Assembly (NCBI GenBank): GCA_938015595.1
Contig: CALLPI010000026.1
Location: 1-64,000, forward strand
Source of the DNA: an uncultured Saprospiraceae bacterium
GTDB taxonomy: Bacteria; Bacteroidota; Bacteroidia; Chitinophagales; Saprospiraceae
DNA length: 64,000 nt
Reading direction: 5' to 3'
Shown: positions 16,846 to 27,500 of the stretch, in pieces
How positions within the stretch are numbered: position 1 is the first letter of the stretch
How the letters are laid out: each line of letters starts with the position of its first letter
Position numbers and translations under genes: made by a program
The notes under the pieces: generated by a model
Told to the model about the DNA's origin: nothing
What the model saw: only the letters and a program-made list of their open reading frames with translations
The model's database searches: none

Positions 16846-19305
16846 ATGATAGGAAATTCTATGCTTGATACGCTTGTTCAAAGTGTCGAAATAGATGGCC
16901 GTGTATTTCACCGCGAAGAGGTACTCGCTGATTTCGAGCTGTGTTGTGTCAGCCGGGAAGCCAGCCTGCTGGGCAGAAAGGAAGTACTGAGCGGCAAAGC
17001 CAAATTTGGCATCCTGGGCGACGGCAAAGAGACACCGCAGGTAGCGCTGGCCAAAGCTTTTCGTCATGGCGACTTCAGGGCGGGCTATTACCGCGACCAA
17101 ACCCTTATGTTCGCCCTGGGGGTTTCTACCGTAGAGCAGTATTTTGCTCAGATTTATGCTGACGCCGAGAACGACCCATTCTCCGGTGGCCGCCAGATGA
17201 ACAACCACTTTGCTACGCCGCTTATTGACCCCCGTACCGGCCAATGGACCGCGCACTTGGAGCGGTACAACGTCAGTTCTTGCCTCTCTTCCACCGGCGG
17301 GCAGATGGCGCGCGCTCTGGGGCTGGCCCTCGCTTCGCAAAAATACAGGCAATCCGACCTCCTGCGTCAGGGTACTACCTTTTCAGATCAAGGCAACGAA
17401 GTGTGCTTTTGCACCATCGGTGATGCCAGCACTTCTGAAGGGGTGTTTTGGGAAACCGTAAATGCCGCTGGCGTGCTACAAGTTCCGCTGGCTATCTTTG
17501 TATGGGACGACGGCTACGGCATATCTGTGCCCATTGAGTATCAAACTACCAAAGGCAGCATATCTGAAGTGTTGGAGGGTTTCCGCTACTGCGCTGATAA
17601 AAAGCAGGGGCTGGATATTTACACCGTCAAAGGCTGGGACTACCCCGCTATGGTGACGCTTTTTCAGAGCGCTATTGAAAGAATGCGCGAAACCCACATC
17701 CCAGCAATTTTTCACGTGCAGGAAGTCACCCAGCCTCAAGGGCACTCTACCTCCGGCTCGCACGAGCGCTATAAAAGCCCCGAACGCCTGAGTTGGGAGC
17801 GCGACTACGACGGTATCCTGCGCATGGAGCAGTGGATAATAGAAACCGGCTTAGCCTCCGGAGAAGAGTGCAGGGCCATACGCGAGCGCGCCAAAAAATA
17901 TGCCCAGGAATGCAAGCAACGGGCCTGGAAAGCCTACAGGAGCCCAATGGAAACAAAACGCCAGGAGTTGGCTGCCATATTGCAGCATGCTCTTGCCGAT
18001 GTGCCACAACTCCAACATGCGCTGGATGAGCTTGCCCAGATGACCACCCCGTTGCTCTCTGATCTTGCACAACATGCACGCCGCGTATACTATGCCCATG
18101 CCAGCCTGAATACCGATTGGGCAGAACACCTCAAACGTTGGATAGACGACCTGTATCACACCGCCTTCGCGCGATATCATACGCGCCTGTACAGCGACTC
18201 CCCCCGCGCCGCGCTGCGCGTACCGCCCGTACCGGCAAGGTATTCTGAGGCTTCGCCCGTGGTCAATGGCTTTGAGGTGCTCAATCGGTATTTTGACCAG
18301 GCTTTTGCTGCCAATCCGGCTCTATTTGCCTTCGGCGAAGATGTAGGCCACATCGGCGATGTCAACCAGGGATTTGCAGGTCTGCAAAAGAAATATGGCG
18401 AGCACCGCATATTTGATACCGGTATCCGAGAGTGGACTATCGTAGGGCAAGCCATTGGCATGGCCATGCGAGGCTTGCGCCCCATTGCCGAAATCCAGTA
18501 CCTCGACTACCTGGTGTATGGCCTCACACCTATGACCGATGATGTGTCCACCTTGCGCTATCGCAGCAACGGCCAGCAGCAAGTGCCCCTTATTATTCGT
18601 ACTAGGGGCCACCGCCTTGAAGGCATATGGCACTCTGGTTCTCAACTGGGCATGATTTTGCATGCGCTGCGCGGCATGTATGTGCTCACGCCGCGCAATA
18701 TGACCCAGGCTGCTGGATTTTACAATACCATGCTTCAAAGTGACGACCCAGCTCTCATCATCGAATGTCTTAATGGCTATCGCCTCAAGGAGCGCCTGCC
18801 TGACAACCTGGCTGAGTTTACCGTGCCGCTGGGCATACCAGAAGTACTACGCGAAGGCAGCGACATTACTATTGTGACTTACGGCTCTTGCGTGCGTGTG
18901 GCACAGGCGGCCTTGCCCATGCTGGAACAGCACGGCATCTCGGCAGAACTCATTGACGTACAAACGCTATTGCCTTTTGACCTTGAGCATCGCATCGCGC
19001 AGTCTTTGCAAAAGACCAATCGCGTCCTCTTCCTCGACGAAGACGTGCCAGGTGGTGCTTCGGCCTACATGATGCAGCAGGTACTGGAGGTACAAGACGG
19101 ATATCGCTACCTCGACTCAGCACCCGCCACCCTCACCGCACATGCCCACAGGCCGCCCTATGGCAGCGATGGTGACTACTTCACCAAGCCCAATCCAGAG
19201 GATGTGTTTGAGGCGGCATTCCAGATGGTATTTGAGGCTGAGCCTCATCGCTTCAGAAACATTTCGTTGATCACCAAAGCCTACAGGCGCCGGCCAGCAT
19301 GGTAA
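16846..19305 (+). CDS. Fused alpha/beta E1 of a branched-chain 2-oxoacid dehydrogenase complex
   Basis: 819 aa. Residues 1 to about 430 form the E1-alpha thiamine-diphosphate domain, with GDASTSEGVFWETVNAAG and VWDDGYG as the TPP/Mg motif. From about 460 the E1-beta part follows: FGEDVGHIGDVNQGF, FDTGIREWTIVGQAIG and AEIQYLDYLVYGL, then the transketolase C-terminal domain. It decarboxylates 2-oxo acids, most likely those from Val, Leu and Ile, and passes the acyl group to an E2 not in this window. Fused E1 proteins are common in Bacteroidota. Its last 7 nt overlap the HD gene. Confidence 0.93.
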   Translation: MIGNSMLDTLVQSVEIDGRVFHREEVLADFELCCVSREASLLGRKEVLSGKAKFGILGDGKETPQVALAKAFRHGDFRAGYYRDQTLMFALGVSTVEQYFAQIYADAENDPFSGGRQMNNHFATPLIDPRTGQWTAHLERYNVSSCLSSTGGQMARALGLALASQKYRQSDLLRQGTTFSDQGNEVCFCTIGDASTSEGVFWETVNAAGVLQVPLAIFVWDDGYGISVPIEYQTTKGSISEVLEGFRYCADKKQGLDIYTVKGWDYPAMVTLFQSAIERMRETHIPAIFHVQEVTQPQGHSTSGSHERYKSPERLSWERDYDGILRMEQWIIETGLASGEECRAIRERAKKYAQECKQRAWKAYRSPMETKRQELAAILQHALADVPQLQHALDELAQMTTPLLSDLAQHARRVYYAHASLNTDWAEHLKRWIDDLYHTAFARYHTRLYSDSPRAALRVPPVPARYSEASPVVNGFEVLNRYFDQAFAANPALFAFGEDVGHIGDVNQGFAGLQKKYGEHRIFDTGIREWTIVGQAIGMAMRGLRPIAEIQYLDYLVYGLTPMTDDVSTLRYRSNGQQQVPLIIRTRGHRLEGIWHSGSQLGMILHALRGMYVLTPRNMTQAAGFYNTMLQSDDPALIIECLNGYRLKERLPDNLAEFTVPLGIPEVLREGSDITIVTYGSCVRVAQAALPMLEQHGISAELIDVQTLLPFDLEHRIAQSLQKTNRVLFLDEDVPGGASAYMMQQVLEVQDGYRYLDSAPATLTAHAHRPPYGSDGDYFTKPNPEDVFEAAFQMVFEAEPHRFRNISLITKAYRRRPAW

Positions 19306-20531
19306 AGAAAAGCAAAATATTCAACGACCCAGTGTACGGCTTTGTACACGTGCCCTATGGATTGCTTTTCGACCTGGTAGAACACCCCTACTTTCAGCGC
19401 CTGCGCCGCATCAAGCAGATGAGCCTGGCACATTATGTATATCCTGGTGCCTTGCATACTCGTTTCCATCACGCTCTGGGTGCCTTGCATCTCATGGGGC
19501 AAGCGGTGGAGGTGCTCCGCAACAAAGGCGTGGATATTAGCCCCGAAGAAGCCGAAGCCGTACAAGCCGCTATTCTTCTGCACGACATCGGGCACGGTCC
19601 TTTTTCGCATACCCTGGAGCACAGCCTCATTGATGTGCATCACGAGGTGATTTCCGAGTTGTTCATGGAGGCGCTGGATACAATTTTTGATGGACGGCTG
19701 GGCATGGCGCGAGCCATTTTCAAGGGCACTTACCCCAAGAAATTTCTCCATCAGTTGATCTCCGGCCAGTTAGATATGGATCGCATGGACTATCTCAATC
19801 GCGACAGCTTCTTCACCGGTGTGTACGAGGGCGTCATTGGCTATGATCGCATCATCAAAATGCTGGATGTACGCAGCGGAGATCTGGTGCTGGAAGAGAA
19901 GGGTATTTATTCGGTAGAGAAGTTTCTCATAGCACGCCGGCTAATGTACTGGCAAGTCTACCTACACAAAACCGTGCTGGCCGTAGAGCAAATGCTCATT
20001 AAGGTCATTCAGCGAGCTAAATACCTGGCGCTGCAGGGTCGTACACCGGAGGCATCGCGTGCACTGACGTACTTTCTGGAACATCACCTCCAGGCAGAGC
20101 AATTCCTGGCAGATAGAGAAGTATGGCTGCCCCGGTTTGCCCAGCTGGATGACTTCGATATAGTACAAGCCCTCAAAGCCTGGACGGCCTCCGATGATGC
20201 CTTGCTAGCTTTTTTGTCAGGCAGTATCTTGAATCGAAAACTCTTCAAACTGGAGCTCCGTAGTCAACCCTTTGACGAAGCATACGTCCAACTGATACAG
20301 CAGCGCGTAAAGCAGTGGAATGCATTTGGGTATGAAGCCATGGACTTCCTGCTGATACAAGGCCGTGAAACCAATCGCGCTTACGATATTACCAAAGACG
20401 AGATCAAGATCCTGCATAAAAACGAAGAGGTACTGCCCATGTCGTTGAGCGCCGATTACCGCATCCAGTCGCAAGTCGTCACCAAATACTACCTTTGTTA
20501 TCCCAAGCAAGCAGTGCAAGGCTATCAATGA
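19299..20531 (+). CDS. HD-domain phosphohydrolase, SAMHD1/dGTPase-like
   Basis: 410 aa, cytoplasmic. The HD metal site is clear: TRFHHALG (His58), LLHDIGHGPFSHTLEH (His-Asp pair) and the later Asp in QLDMDRMDYLNRD. This arrangement matches the SAMHD1/YdhJ-like branch, whose members hydrolyse dNTPs or other nucleotides; the exact substrate is unknown. The start codon lies inside the last codons of the E1 gene (7-nt overlap), which suggests translational coupling, although no metabolic link is obvious. Confidence 0.92.
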   Translation: MVKKSKIFNDPVYGFVHVPYGLLFDLVEHPYFQRLRRIKQMSLAHYVYPGALHTRFHHALGALHLMGQAVEVLRNKGVDISPEEAEAVQAAILLHDIGHGPFSHTLEHSLIDVHHEVISELFMEALDTIFDGRLGMARAIFKGTYPKKFLHQLISGQLDMDRMDYLNRDSFFTGVYEGVIGYDRIIKMLDVRSGDLVLEEKGIYSVEKFLIARRLMYWQVYLHKTVLAVEQMLIKVIQRAKYLALQGRTPEASRALTYFLEHHLQAEQFLADREVWLPRFAQLDDFDIVQALKAWTASDDALLAFLSGSILNRKLFKLELRSQPFDEAYVQLIQQRVKQWNAFGYEAMDFLLIQGRETNRAYDITKDEIKILHKNEEVLPMSLSADYRIQSQVVTKYYLCYPKQAVQGYQ

Positions 20532-20684
20532 GGTGTGTTCGCTGCCCCCGACTTTGGTCATACACACAGGTATGGGCGGCCGTGTCGGGATATTTTCAGA
20601 TCTTCCGTTTGCAGGTGTTCTTTCAACTGCGCATAGGCTTCCTTGGCTTTGGTAGCAGCTCAGCTTCAGATTTTTTAAGGTATT

Positions 20685-22454
20685 TCAGCGCTTGGCTTCG
20701 ACTTTCAGCCCTAGTTCATCCAGTTGCTCCTGTGCTACTGGCGAGGGGGCGTCAATCATCATATCACGGCCCATGTTGTTCTTAGGGAAGGCGATGAAGT
20801 CGCGTATGGAGTTCTGGCCATTCATCACGGCGCAAAGGCGGTCAAAGCCAAAAGCGATGCCGCCATGTGGAGGCGCACCATACTCAAAAGCACCCAGCAG
20901 GAAGCCAAACTGGGCTTCGGCCTGCTCAGGCGTAAAGCCCAGCAGTTTGAAGTTTTTGGACTGCAGCTCGCGGTCGTGTATGCGTATAGAGCCGCCGCCG
21001 ATTTCCACACCATTGAGTACCAGGTCGTAAGCGTCAGCGCGCAGGCTCTTGAGGGTTTCAAAGTCATCGGTCATCATACGGGGAATGTCCGTGCTTTTGG
21101 GAGAAGTAAAAGGGTGGTGCATGGCAAAGAAGCGGCCAGCTTCTTCGTCCCACTCCAGCAGGGGGAAGTCGAGTACCCATAGGGGTTTGAAATCACCTGG
21201 CTGCATGAGGCCGAGGCGACGGCCTAGCTCGAGGCGCAGTTCACTGAGTTGCTTGCGGGTTTTATCGGTTTCGCCGCTGAGCACGAACAGGATGTCGCCA
21301 GTTTCTGCTCCCATAGCTTGGCCCCACTGGCGTAGGTCATCGTCGCTGAAAAACTTGCCCACTGTGCTTTTGATGTTGCCGTCGGCATTGAACTTGACGT
21401 ACACTAAACCCTTGGCTCCAATTTGCGGGCGTTTTACCCACTCGGTGAGGTCGTTGAGGTCTTTATTGGAGTATTGATCCGCAATGCCTTTGGCGCAGAT
21501 GCCCACCACAAGCTCAGCAGTATCAAATACAGAAAACCCTTTGCCTTGCGCCAGGTGGTTGAGTTCGGTAAACTCCATGCCAAAGCGCAGGTCGGGTTTG
21601 TCAGAGCCAAATCGGCGCAGCGCTTCGTCGTAAGACATGCGTGGGAAGTCGGGCAGTTCCAGCCCCAGCATGCTACGAAAGAGGTGCTTGGTAAGGCTTT
21701 CAAAGGTTTGCAGGATGTCTTCGCGGGTCACGAATGCCATCTCGCAGTCAATCTGAGTAAATTCAGGCTGGCGATCGGCGCGTAGGTCTTCATCGCGAAA
21801 GCAGCGTACAATCTGAAAGTAGCGGTCGTAGCCAGCCACCATGAGAATTTGTTTGAATGTTTGAGGTGACTGCGGCAGGGCGTAAAACTGCCCGGGGTTC
21901 ATGCGCGAAGGTACGATGAAATCGCGTGCGCCCTCTGGAGTGCTTTTGATGAGGAAGGGGGTCTCAATTTCTAAAAAGTTGAGACCAGCCAGAAACTTGC
22001 GCGTTTCCAGCGCCAATTGGCTGCGGAAAATGATATTGCGCTGTACAGGTGCTCGGCGAAGATCAAGGTAGCGATACTTCATGCGCAGGTCGTCGCCGCC
22101 GTCGCTATTATCTTCTATGGTGAAAGGCGGTACTTTAGCCGGATTGAGTATCTGCAGGGTTTTGGCTTCGATTTCAATATCGCCGGTGGCTCGATTGGGG
22201 TTTTTATTGATGCGCTCTCGCACCAGGCCTTCCACTGTAATGACGTACTCACGACCTAATTTGCGGGCTTGTTCGCACAGGGCGGCGTTTTCTTCAGCGT
22301 CGAATACGAGTTGGGTGATACCGTATCGGTCGCGCAAGTCAATGAAAGTGAGGCTGCCAAAGTCGCGGGAGGCTTGTACCCAGCCGCTGAGTTTCACAGT
22401 TTGGCCAGCGTGGCTGAGGCGTAGCTCGCCGCAATGGTGTGTACGGTAAGACAT
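20685..22454 (-). CDS. aspS: Aspartyl-tRNA synthetase
   Basis: 589 aa, the bacterial type with an N-terminal OB-fold anticodon domain ([20 protein letters not shown]), class II motif 2 ([16 protein letters not shown]), a bacterial insertion domain around 290-410 and motif 3 ([11 protein letters not shown]). It charges tRNA-Asp (or, in organisms lacking AsnRS, also tRNA-Asn; not decidable here). The ATG at 22454 ([12 protein letters not shown]) matches the usual start of the family; a frame open to 22529 includes the promoter and is rejected. Confidence 0.97.
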   Translation of the reverse strand: MSYRTHHCGELRLSHAGQTVKLSGWVQASRDFGSLTFIDLRDRYGITQLVFDAEENAALCEQARKLGREYVITVEGLVRERINKNPNRATGDIEIEAKTLQILNPAKVPPFTIEDNSDGGDDLRMKYRYLDLRRAPVQRNIIFRSQLALETRKFLAGLNFLEIETPFLIKSTPEGARDFIVPSRMNPGQFYALPQSPQTFKQILMVAGYDRYFQIVRCFRDEDLRADRQPEFTQIDCEMAFVTREDILQTFESLTKHLFRSMLGLELPDFPRMSYDEALRRFGSDKPDLRFGMEFTELNHLAQGKGFSVFDTAELVVGICAKGIADQYSNKDLNDLTEWVKRPQIGAKGLVYVKFNADGNIKSTVGKFFSDDDLRQWGQAMGAETGDILFVLSGETDKTRKQLSELRLELGRRLGLMQPGDFKPLWVLDFPLLEWDEEAGRFFAMHHPFTSPKSTDIPRMMTDDFETLKSLRADAYDLVLNGVEIGGGSIRIHDRELQSKNFKLLGFTPEQAEAQFGFLLGAFEYGAPPHGGIAFGFDRLCAVMNGQNSIRDFIAFPKNNMGRDMMIDAPSPVAQEQLDELGLKVEAKR

Positions 22455-22485
22455 GCGATAGACTGTTTTTTGAAAAATGGAAGCG

Positions 22486-22512
22486 CAAAGATAGGGGATT
22501 TCAGTTGGCAAA
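22486..22512 (-). promoter_or_regulatory. aspS promoter
   Basis: On the minus strand TTTG (22512-22509) is followed after 15 nt by TATCTTTG (22493-22486), 31 nt before the aspS ATG. The -7 match is complete; the spacer is a little short. Confidence 0.6.
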
Positions 22513-22585
22513 AGTGGGGTTATGTACATGCGTGGCGCAGGATATTTTTGGGGGCAGGCTAAATCAGGCCAAAGTACTCAGAGAA

Positions 22586-22690
22586 TAAAAAAAAACTTCC
22601 GGTGGCCAGATTGGAACCTGCCGAATAGCCGGTGCGAGGCAAAAATCCTCACCTCAGCGCTTTACGGCTCGTACGTCAGCATAGCCGCTA
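22586..22690 (-). other. tRNA-like relic, not a functional tRNA
   Basis: Read on the minus strand, 22652-22634 forms an anticodon-like arm, GTGAGG / CCTCGC around the 7-nt loop ATTTTTG. 22621-22605 forms a T-arm-like hairpin with the loop TTCCAAT (canonical TTCGAAT) and one mismatch in the stem. A T-run follows the would-be 3' end. I cannot find a pairing 5' acceptor strand or a normal D-arm, so this is at best a decayed tRNA. The wider stretch 22455-22930 holds no convincing gene. Confidence 0.25.
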
Positions 22691-22929
22691 TTACTCTGTT
22701 GGAATGAGGGCAACAAAGAAGAACATGTATATACAATAATTTTACAGAAAAGACCTTACAGGAGTTGCTGTATTTCCGGAAAAGGTAAGTGCTTCGATAG
22801 TTCAACCAGAGCTGGCAAGTCATCAGGGGGCCGAAGAATGAGTTGATCCAAGCTCTAAGCCCTATAGTTTAGCGTCTTGCGACAGGCGAATGTATGTTGC
22901 GTATCCAGGCGCTAATGCGTATGCCAGCC

Positions 22930-23229
22930 CTACTGACGCAGTGAAAAAGTACTACCTACACTGATGCTGATGCAGGGAATGCCGGCCAAAGTGGCCAAAC
23001 GCCTAGCTGACGAATTCATAATCAGCTTGCCTTGGGGGTACCGTAGCTCATGCTCAAAGATACCTTGGGTGGGCGTGCTGCAAATATTGCAGCCCACGGC
23101 CGGCGTCCTAATGCCCGCACTGGCTTTGTACCAGTACAGCCGGTACAATGACAGCATCAGCAGCTTCGGGGGGCTTTCAGTGTAGTCTTTGTACATAAAG
23201 CACGTCTGGCCTTTGGCGTTGTGGGCCAT
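22930..23229 (-). CDS. Hypothetical small protein, 99 aa, doubtful
   Basis: A frame with two Cys pairs (GCNICSTPTQG) and a basic C-terminal half (NSSARRLATLAGI). It lies 76 nt after the PorP/SprF gene on the same strand. I recognise no family. The frame is open upstream of the ATG without another start. It may be a real small gene or a decayed one in a stretch that also contains a tRNA-like relic and a short orphan frame (about 22755-22850, minus) reading like a protein tail. Confidence 0.35.
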   Translation of the reverse strand: MAHNAKGQTCFMYKDYTESPPKLLMLSLYRLYWYKASAGIRTPAVGCNICSTPTQGIFEHELRYPQGKLIMNSSARRLATLAGIPCISISVGSTFSLRQ

Positions 23230-23305
23230 TTCTCCTGCCAGAGGTCTTTGCTCAAAAGAGACGCTTGAAGCATGTTGCCATGAGCCAGTGGCGGCTTGCA
23301 GCAGT

Positions 23306-24373
23306 TCAGAATCTTGGGCAATTCACCCGGAACCTCAACTTGGAGGGTTGCACATAAATAAACGACACCTCGAATGCACCGCGAGCGTTATTGGCTGTAG
23401 CAAGGACTGAACTGGTCAGGTCATAAGACAGCCCCAACACCCAGCGCTCCATTTCGAGCATGGTAGTTACGGCTATGGCATCCAGGTGAGTGCCTTTTTC
23501 CAGCCGATTGGACACATGCGCCCAGGCACCGGCGCGTATGGCTATTTCCTTCCAGTCGCGGTTGGTGTAGCGCACGTTGGCGCCGCCCGTGATGCTCATG
23601 CCCTTGTTTTGCCCCATGACGGCCACTGCCGGCAGCAGGCTAAGTTGTTGGCTAAAGGGGAGTTCGCCGCCAGCATGGCCTACCCATTTAGTGTCGAGTA
23701 TTTCCACGCGGCTTTCCACAAAAGAAATATTAGGGCGATTGAGGTGGTACATGGCACCGCCGGCATAGACGGAGGCATTGTCATCGAGGATGGCATACCA
23801 TAGTACGCCGGCGTTGAAGTCCATAAATAAGTTGGTTTCGCGGCGGCTGAAGCCCTCGCCGTTGTCGCGGCTATAGTCAATGATGGCTTGTGCTGTGTTA
23901 AACTGATTGGAAAACCAAAGCCGCCCCCAGTCAAAGCTACGCTGTCCGGCACCGATCTGCGCCCCTGCAATCAGGTATTGATCGCTGGAGCGATAGCGGT
24001 TGCTGCTGAGTTGCTTGAGGTACGAGCCTCCGATGTATGCATGAAAGCGGTTGAAGTCTGAGATGCCTACCACATCTCGCAATGCTGAAAAACTCAGGCT
24101 GTAGAAATCGCTGCTTCGGCCTACCTTGTTGCGAAACTCTGCCCCTGCTGCCATGGTGCGGAAGGCATCGCTGCCCAGGATGCTAGCGTACAGTTCGCGG
24201 TAGTTGGCCGTCAGCCGAAAAGAACCCTCAAACACCCCGTTCATGGCCGGGTTGAGTTGATGAGGCGCTGCGTAAAATTGCGAAAAGCGTGGATCTTGAG
24301 CCTGGGCTTGCCCCCAGAAGCTCAGCATAAAAAGCCCTGTAGCCCAGAGGTAAAAGGTAAATTTGGTATGCAT
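23306..24373 (-). CDS. PorP/SprF family type IX secretion outer-membrane protein
   Basis: 355 aa with a signal peptide ending at AQAQ. The family signature follows at once: DPRFSQFYAAPHQLNPAMNG. The remainder is a beta-barrel with alternating strands, and the protein ends CPRF, the typical PorP/SprF C-terminus. In Flavobacterium SprF is needed to secrete the adhesin SprB. Here the gene lies 138 nt downstream of a giant SprB-like adhesin with a type-B sorting domain, so the two probably work as cargo and dedicated outer-membrane partner. Confidence 0.94.
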   Translation of the reverse strand: MHTKFTFYLWATGLFMLSFWGQAQAQDPRFSQFYAAPHQLNPAMNGVFEGSFRLTANYRELYASILGSDAFRTMAAGAEFRNKVGRSSDFYSLSFSALRDVVGISDFNRFHAYIGGSYLKQLSSNRYRSSDQYLIAGAQIGAGQRSFDWGRLWFSNQFNTAQAIIDYSRDNGEGFSRRETNLFMDFNAGVLWYAILDDNASVYAGGAMYHLNRPNISFVESRVEILDTKWVGHAGGELPFSQQLSLLPAVAVMGQNKGMSITGGANVRYTNRDWKEIAIRAGAWAHVSNRLEKGTHLDAIAVTTMLEMERWVLGLSYDLTSSVLATANNARGAFEVSFIYVQPSKLRFRVNCPRF

Positions 24374-24511
24374 ATCTTTTTAGGTTTGCATGTTGCAGTT
24401 TTCACATTTTATTTCAACTTCAACAAGCGAAAGAGCATAGAGGCCGTTTTTGTGCCAGTTCTCGTAAAGACGGCAAAGCGTGCAAAGCCCTTTCTACTTG
24501 CCTTTTGCTCC

Positions 24512-27500
24512 TTATCGTATTAGTGTCGTTTGTCCTTGTCTTGTCTCTTTTACCCCGTCGGGGTACTCTACCTCCAGATGCCAGATGTACGTACCCGAAG
24601 GTGCTGGACTGCCGCGGAAGTAGCCATCCCAGCCAAAGGCCTCGTCATTTACTTCAAAACTTCCGCCCTGATATACCAACTGCCCCCATCGGTCGAATAT
24701 GCGGAAGAACAGCACGCGCGTGCCTTCGCGACCATGTACCAGTAGGCGGTCATTTGTGCCGTCATTATTGGGCGAGAAGCCGGTGGGTACTAGCGCAATG
24801 CGTTCTTTTTCTACGAAAATCGCGACTTGATCGCGTGCCTCGCAGCCTTTGTCATCAATGCCGTATAGCTCGTAGTGAATCTGGTCGGTAGGGCGGGCTA
24901 CGGTCACAGGGCACTCCGTGCAGCTAAGCGTGTTGCCATAGGAAGCCGACCACAGAAAGCGTACATTGCCCTGTGCATTTACTGCAGCAGCGCTTAACGT
25001 CACGCTGTCGCCTAGGCGGATGATGTGAGAAGCTGGGCCAGCATCCACTTGAAATTTATCAGGCTGATTAACAGTTGCTTGAGTAAAAAAAATGCAATTG
25101 TTCGCATCCTTTACGTAGAGGGAGTAGTTGCCCGCTTTCAAGCCAATGAGTACATTGTTGCCGTTAAAGTTGCGGTTGTCTGTACTGAATTGGTACGGCA
25201 GTGTGCCGCCGGTCATCTGCAAGGTGATGATGCCGTTTCGCCCACCGTGGCAACTTACATCTTGTACGCTGGTCTGTCCGCTAAGCTGCTCAGGCTGTGT
25301 AATGACGGCGTCTATGGTTTTTCGGCATCCTTTCGAGTCGGTCACCGTAGCGGTGTAGGTGCCAGCAGGCAAGGCAGATATTTCTGCACCGGTGCGGTTG
25401 TCAGGCCAGGTGAAAGTATATCCGGGCGTGCCACCTCGCGCGCTGATCCTGGCTGCACCTTTGGCATCGCCGAAACAGGGATTTGGCGTTAATTCCAGGC
25501 TTAGTACAATGTCTTCCGGTTGACCGATGACAACTTCACCTTCGCTGAAGCAGCCGTCGTTGTCTGTCACAGTTACTCGGTAGCGCCCTGCCGACAAGCC
25601 GTCGGCGGTAGGTGTGGTTTGATTCCGGGCGGCAGCATCCCACTGAATGCTAAAGCGAGTATTATCGCCCTGTATATTGGATACGGTGGCGGTGCCGTCC
25701 GCATTGCCGAAGCAGCGGGCATCTACAGGAGTCAGGTCAAAGGTGATGCGCGAAGGCTGCGTGAGCAATCGGGTAAACACACCTGTACAGCCTTGGCGGT
25801 CGGTGATGGTCAGCGAGTACATTATACCACCGAGCAGGTTCAGCGCTACAGGGCCGGAGGCGCCGTTGCTCCATTGGAATGTGTATTCCGAAGCCGTGCC
25901 GCCCGCTCCGCCAGTGATGATGTTTACGCCCAGCGCGCCGTCAGCAGCGCCAAAGCAGGTAGGCATGTCGGCAATGATGTTAGCTTGTAGCGAGTTCAGG
26001 TCGGTCAGTATCACTTGACTTACAACAGTGCAATTATTGGCATCGGTAACGGTGAGCGAATGTACGCCGGGTAGCATGTCTATGGCTGGGTTGCCAATGC
26101 GGCCATTGCTCCACTGGTAGCTGTAAGGCGCAGTGCCGCCACTGACAGTGGCTGTGGCTTCGTTGTCGGATAAGCCAAAACACCCCTGGAACGACTGCGA
26201 TACAGAGAGCGTTAGCGGCATAGGTGCTACGAGTGTAGCTTGGGTTTCCAGGCGGCAGCCGTTGCCGTCGGTCACGGTCAGGTAATATACGCCTTCATTG
26301 AGGTTGCCCACTGAGTTCATGGTTTGCCCATTGTCCCATCGGTAAGCATAGGGGGCTGTACCGCCTTGAATTTGTGCAGTGATGGTGCCTGAGTTTTCGC
26401 CGCCACAGCGCGGGTGGCTCAGTTGGAAGGTGGCGTTGAGGGGTGATGGTTCTGGTACACTGACGCTTCGGTCGCGGTTGCAGCCATTGTTGTCGGTCAC
26501 CACTACTCTGAAGTTGCCAGCAGTCAGGAACACAGCCGTGCGGCTAGTCTGCTGTGCGGGGTCGTCCCAACGGTAGGCATAGGGCTGTGAGCCGCCTGAA
26601 GCAAATACTGTGGCTTCGCCGTTGTTGCCGCCAAAGCAAGAAACTGCCTTGACGGAGACTGAGTCAATCTGGATGGGCGTGGGCTCGGTCAGGGTAGTGC
26701 AGTCAGAAACGGAGCACCCGTTGGCGTCGGCTACAGTTACGCAGTATGTGCCAGGGCCAAGGTTGGTGCGTTGTGCCGAGCCGGGGCCGCCGGGATTCCA
26801 GTTGTAGGTAAAGCCGCCCACACCGCCTATGGCCACTGCCTCAACGGTACCATCGGCTATGCCCTGGCATCGTATAGGGCTGACGTTGAGCTGCAGTGTC
26901 ACTTGGCTAGGCTGGGTAATGGTGATGTTGCTGCGCGCCTCACAGCCGCGGCTGTCACGCACTATCAGTTCATAATTGCCGGCGGGTTGGTTGGATAGCG
27001 TCGGTGTCGTCTGGAACATTCCGCCGTTCCAGGCGTACTGGTAGCCGCCGTTTCCGCCTTGTGCTACGGCTGTAAGCGCGCCATTGCTGCCCTGGAAGCA
27101 ACTGATGGCCTGGGTTTGCACAATATTTGCCTGGAGTACAGGTGGCTCATTGATGGTAAAGTTCACCGTCACTCGGCACTGGCGGGCGTCTTCCACTACT
27201 ACGCTGTGTGGTCCCACGCTCAGGTTGGTTAGTGCGCCTGAACTCAATGCCGTAGTACTGCCGTCCAGGAAATATTGATAAGGGGCTGAGCCGCCACTGG
27301 CGACTACCGTAGCGGTGCCATCTGACTGGCCGTTGCACGATACATCTGTGGTAGAGCCGCTCAGCGCAGCGCTCAAGGTACACCATTCGTACTGGCAGGT
27401 GGCGTTGCCCACGCCAATCTGGCAGGAAGATGTACTGGGGTCGAGGTAAGCTCTGACTTCTAGCCTTATCTCATCGCCGGTGCTGAAGGCATTGCCCAGG

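Noticed and set aside
22930-23229. Possible YidD-type small protein because of its size and Cys residues
   Set aside because: The Cys spacing and flanking residues do not fit the YidD pattern; kept only as a doubtful hypothetical.
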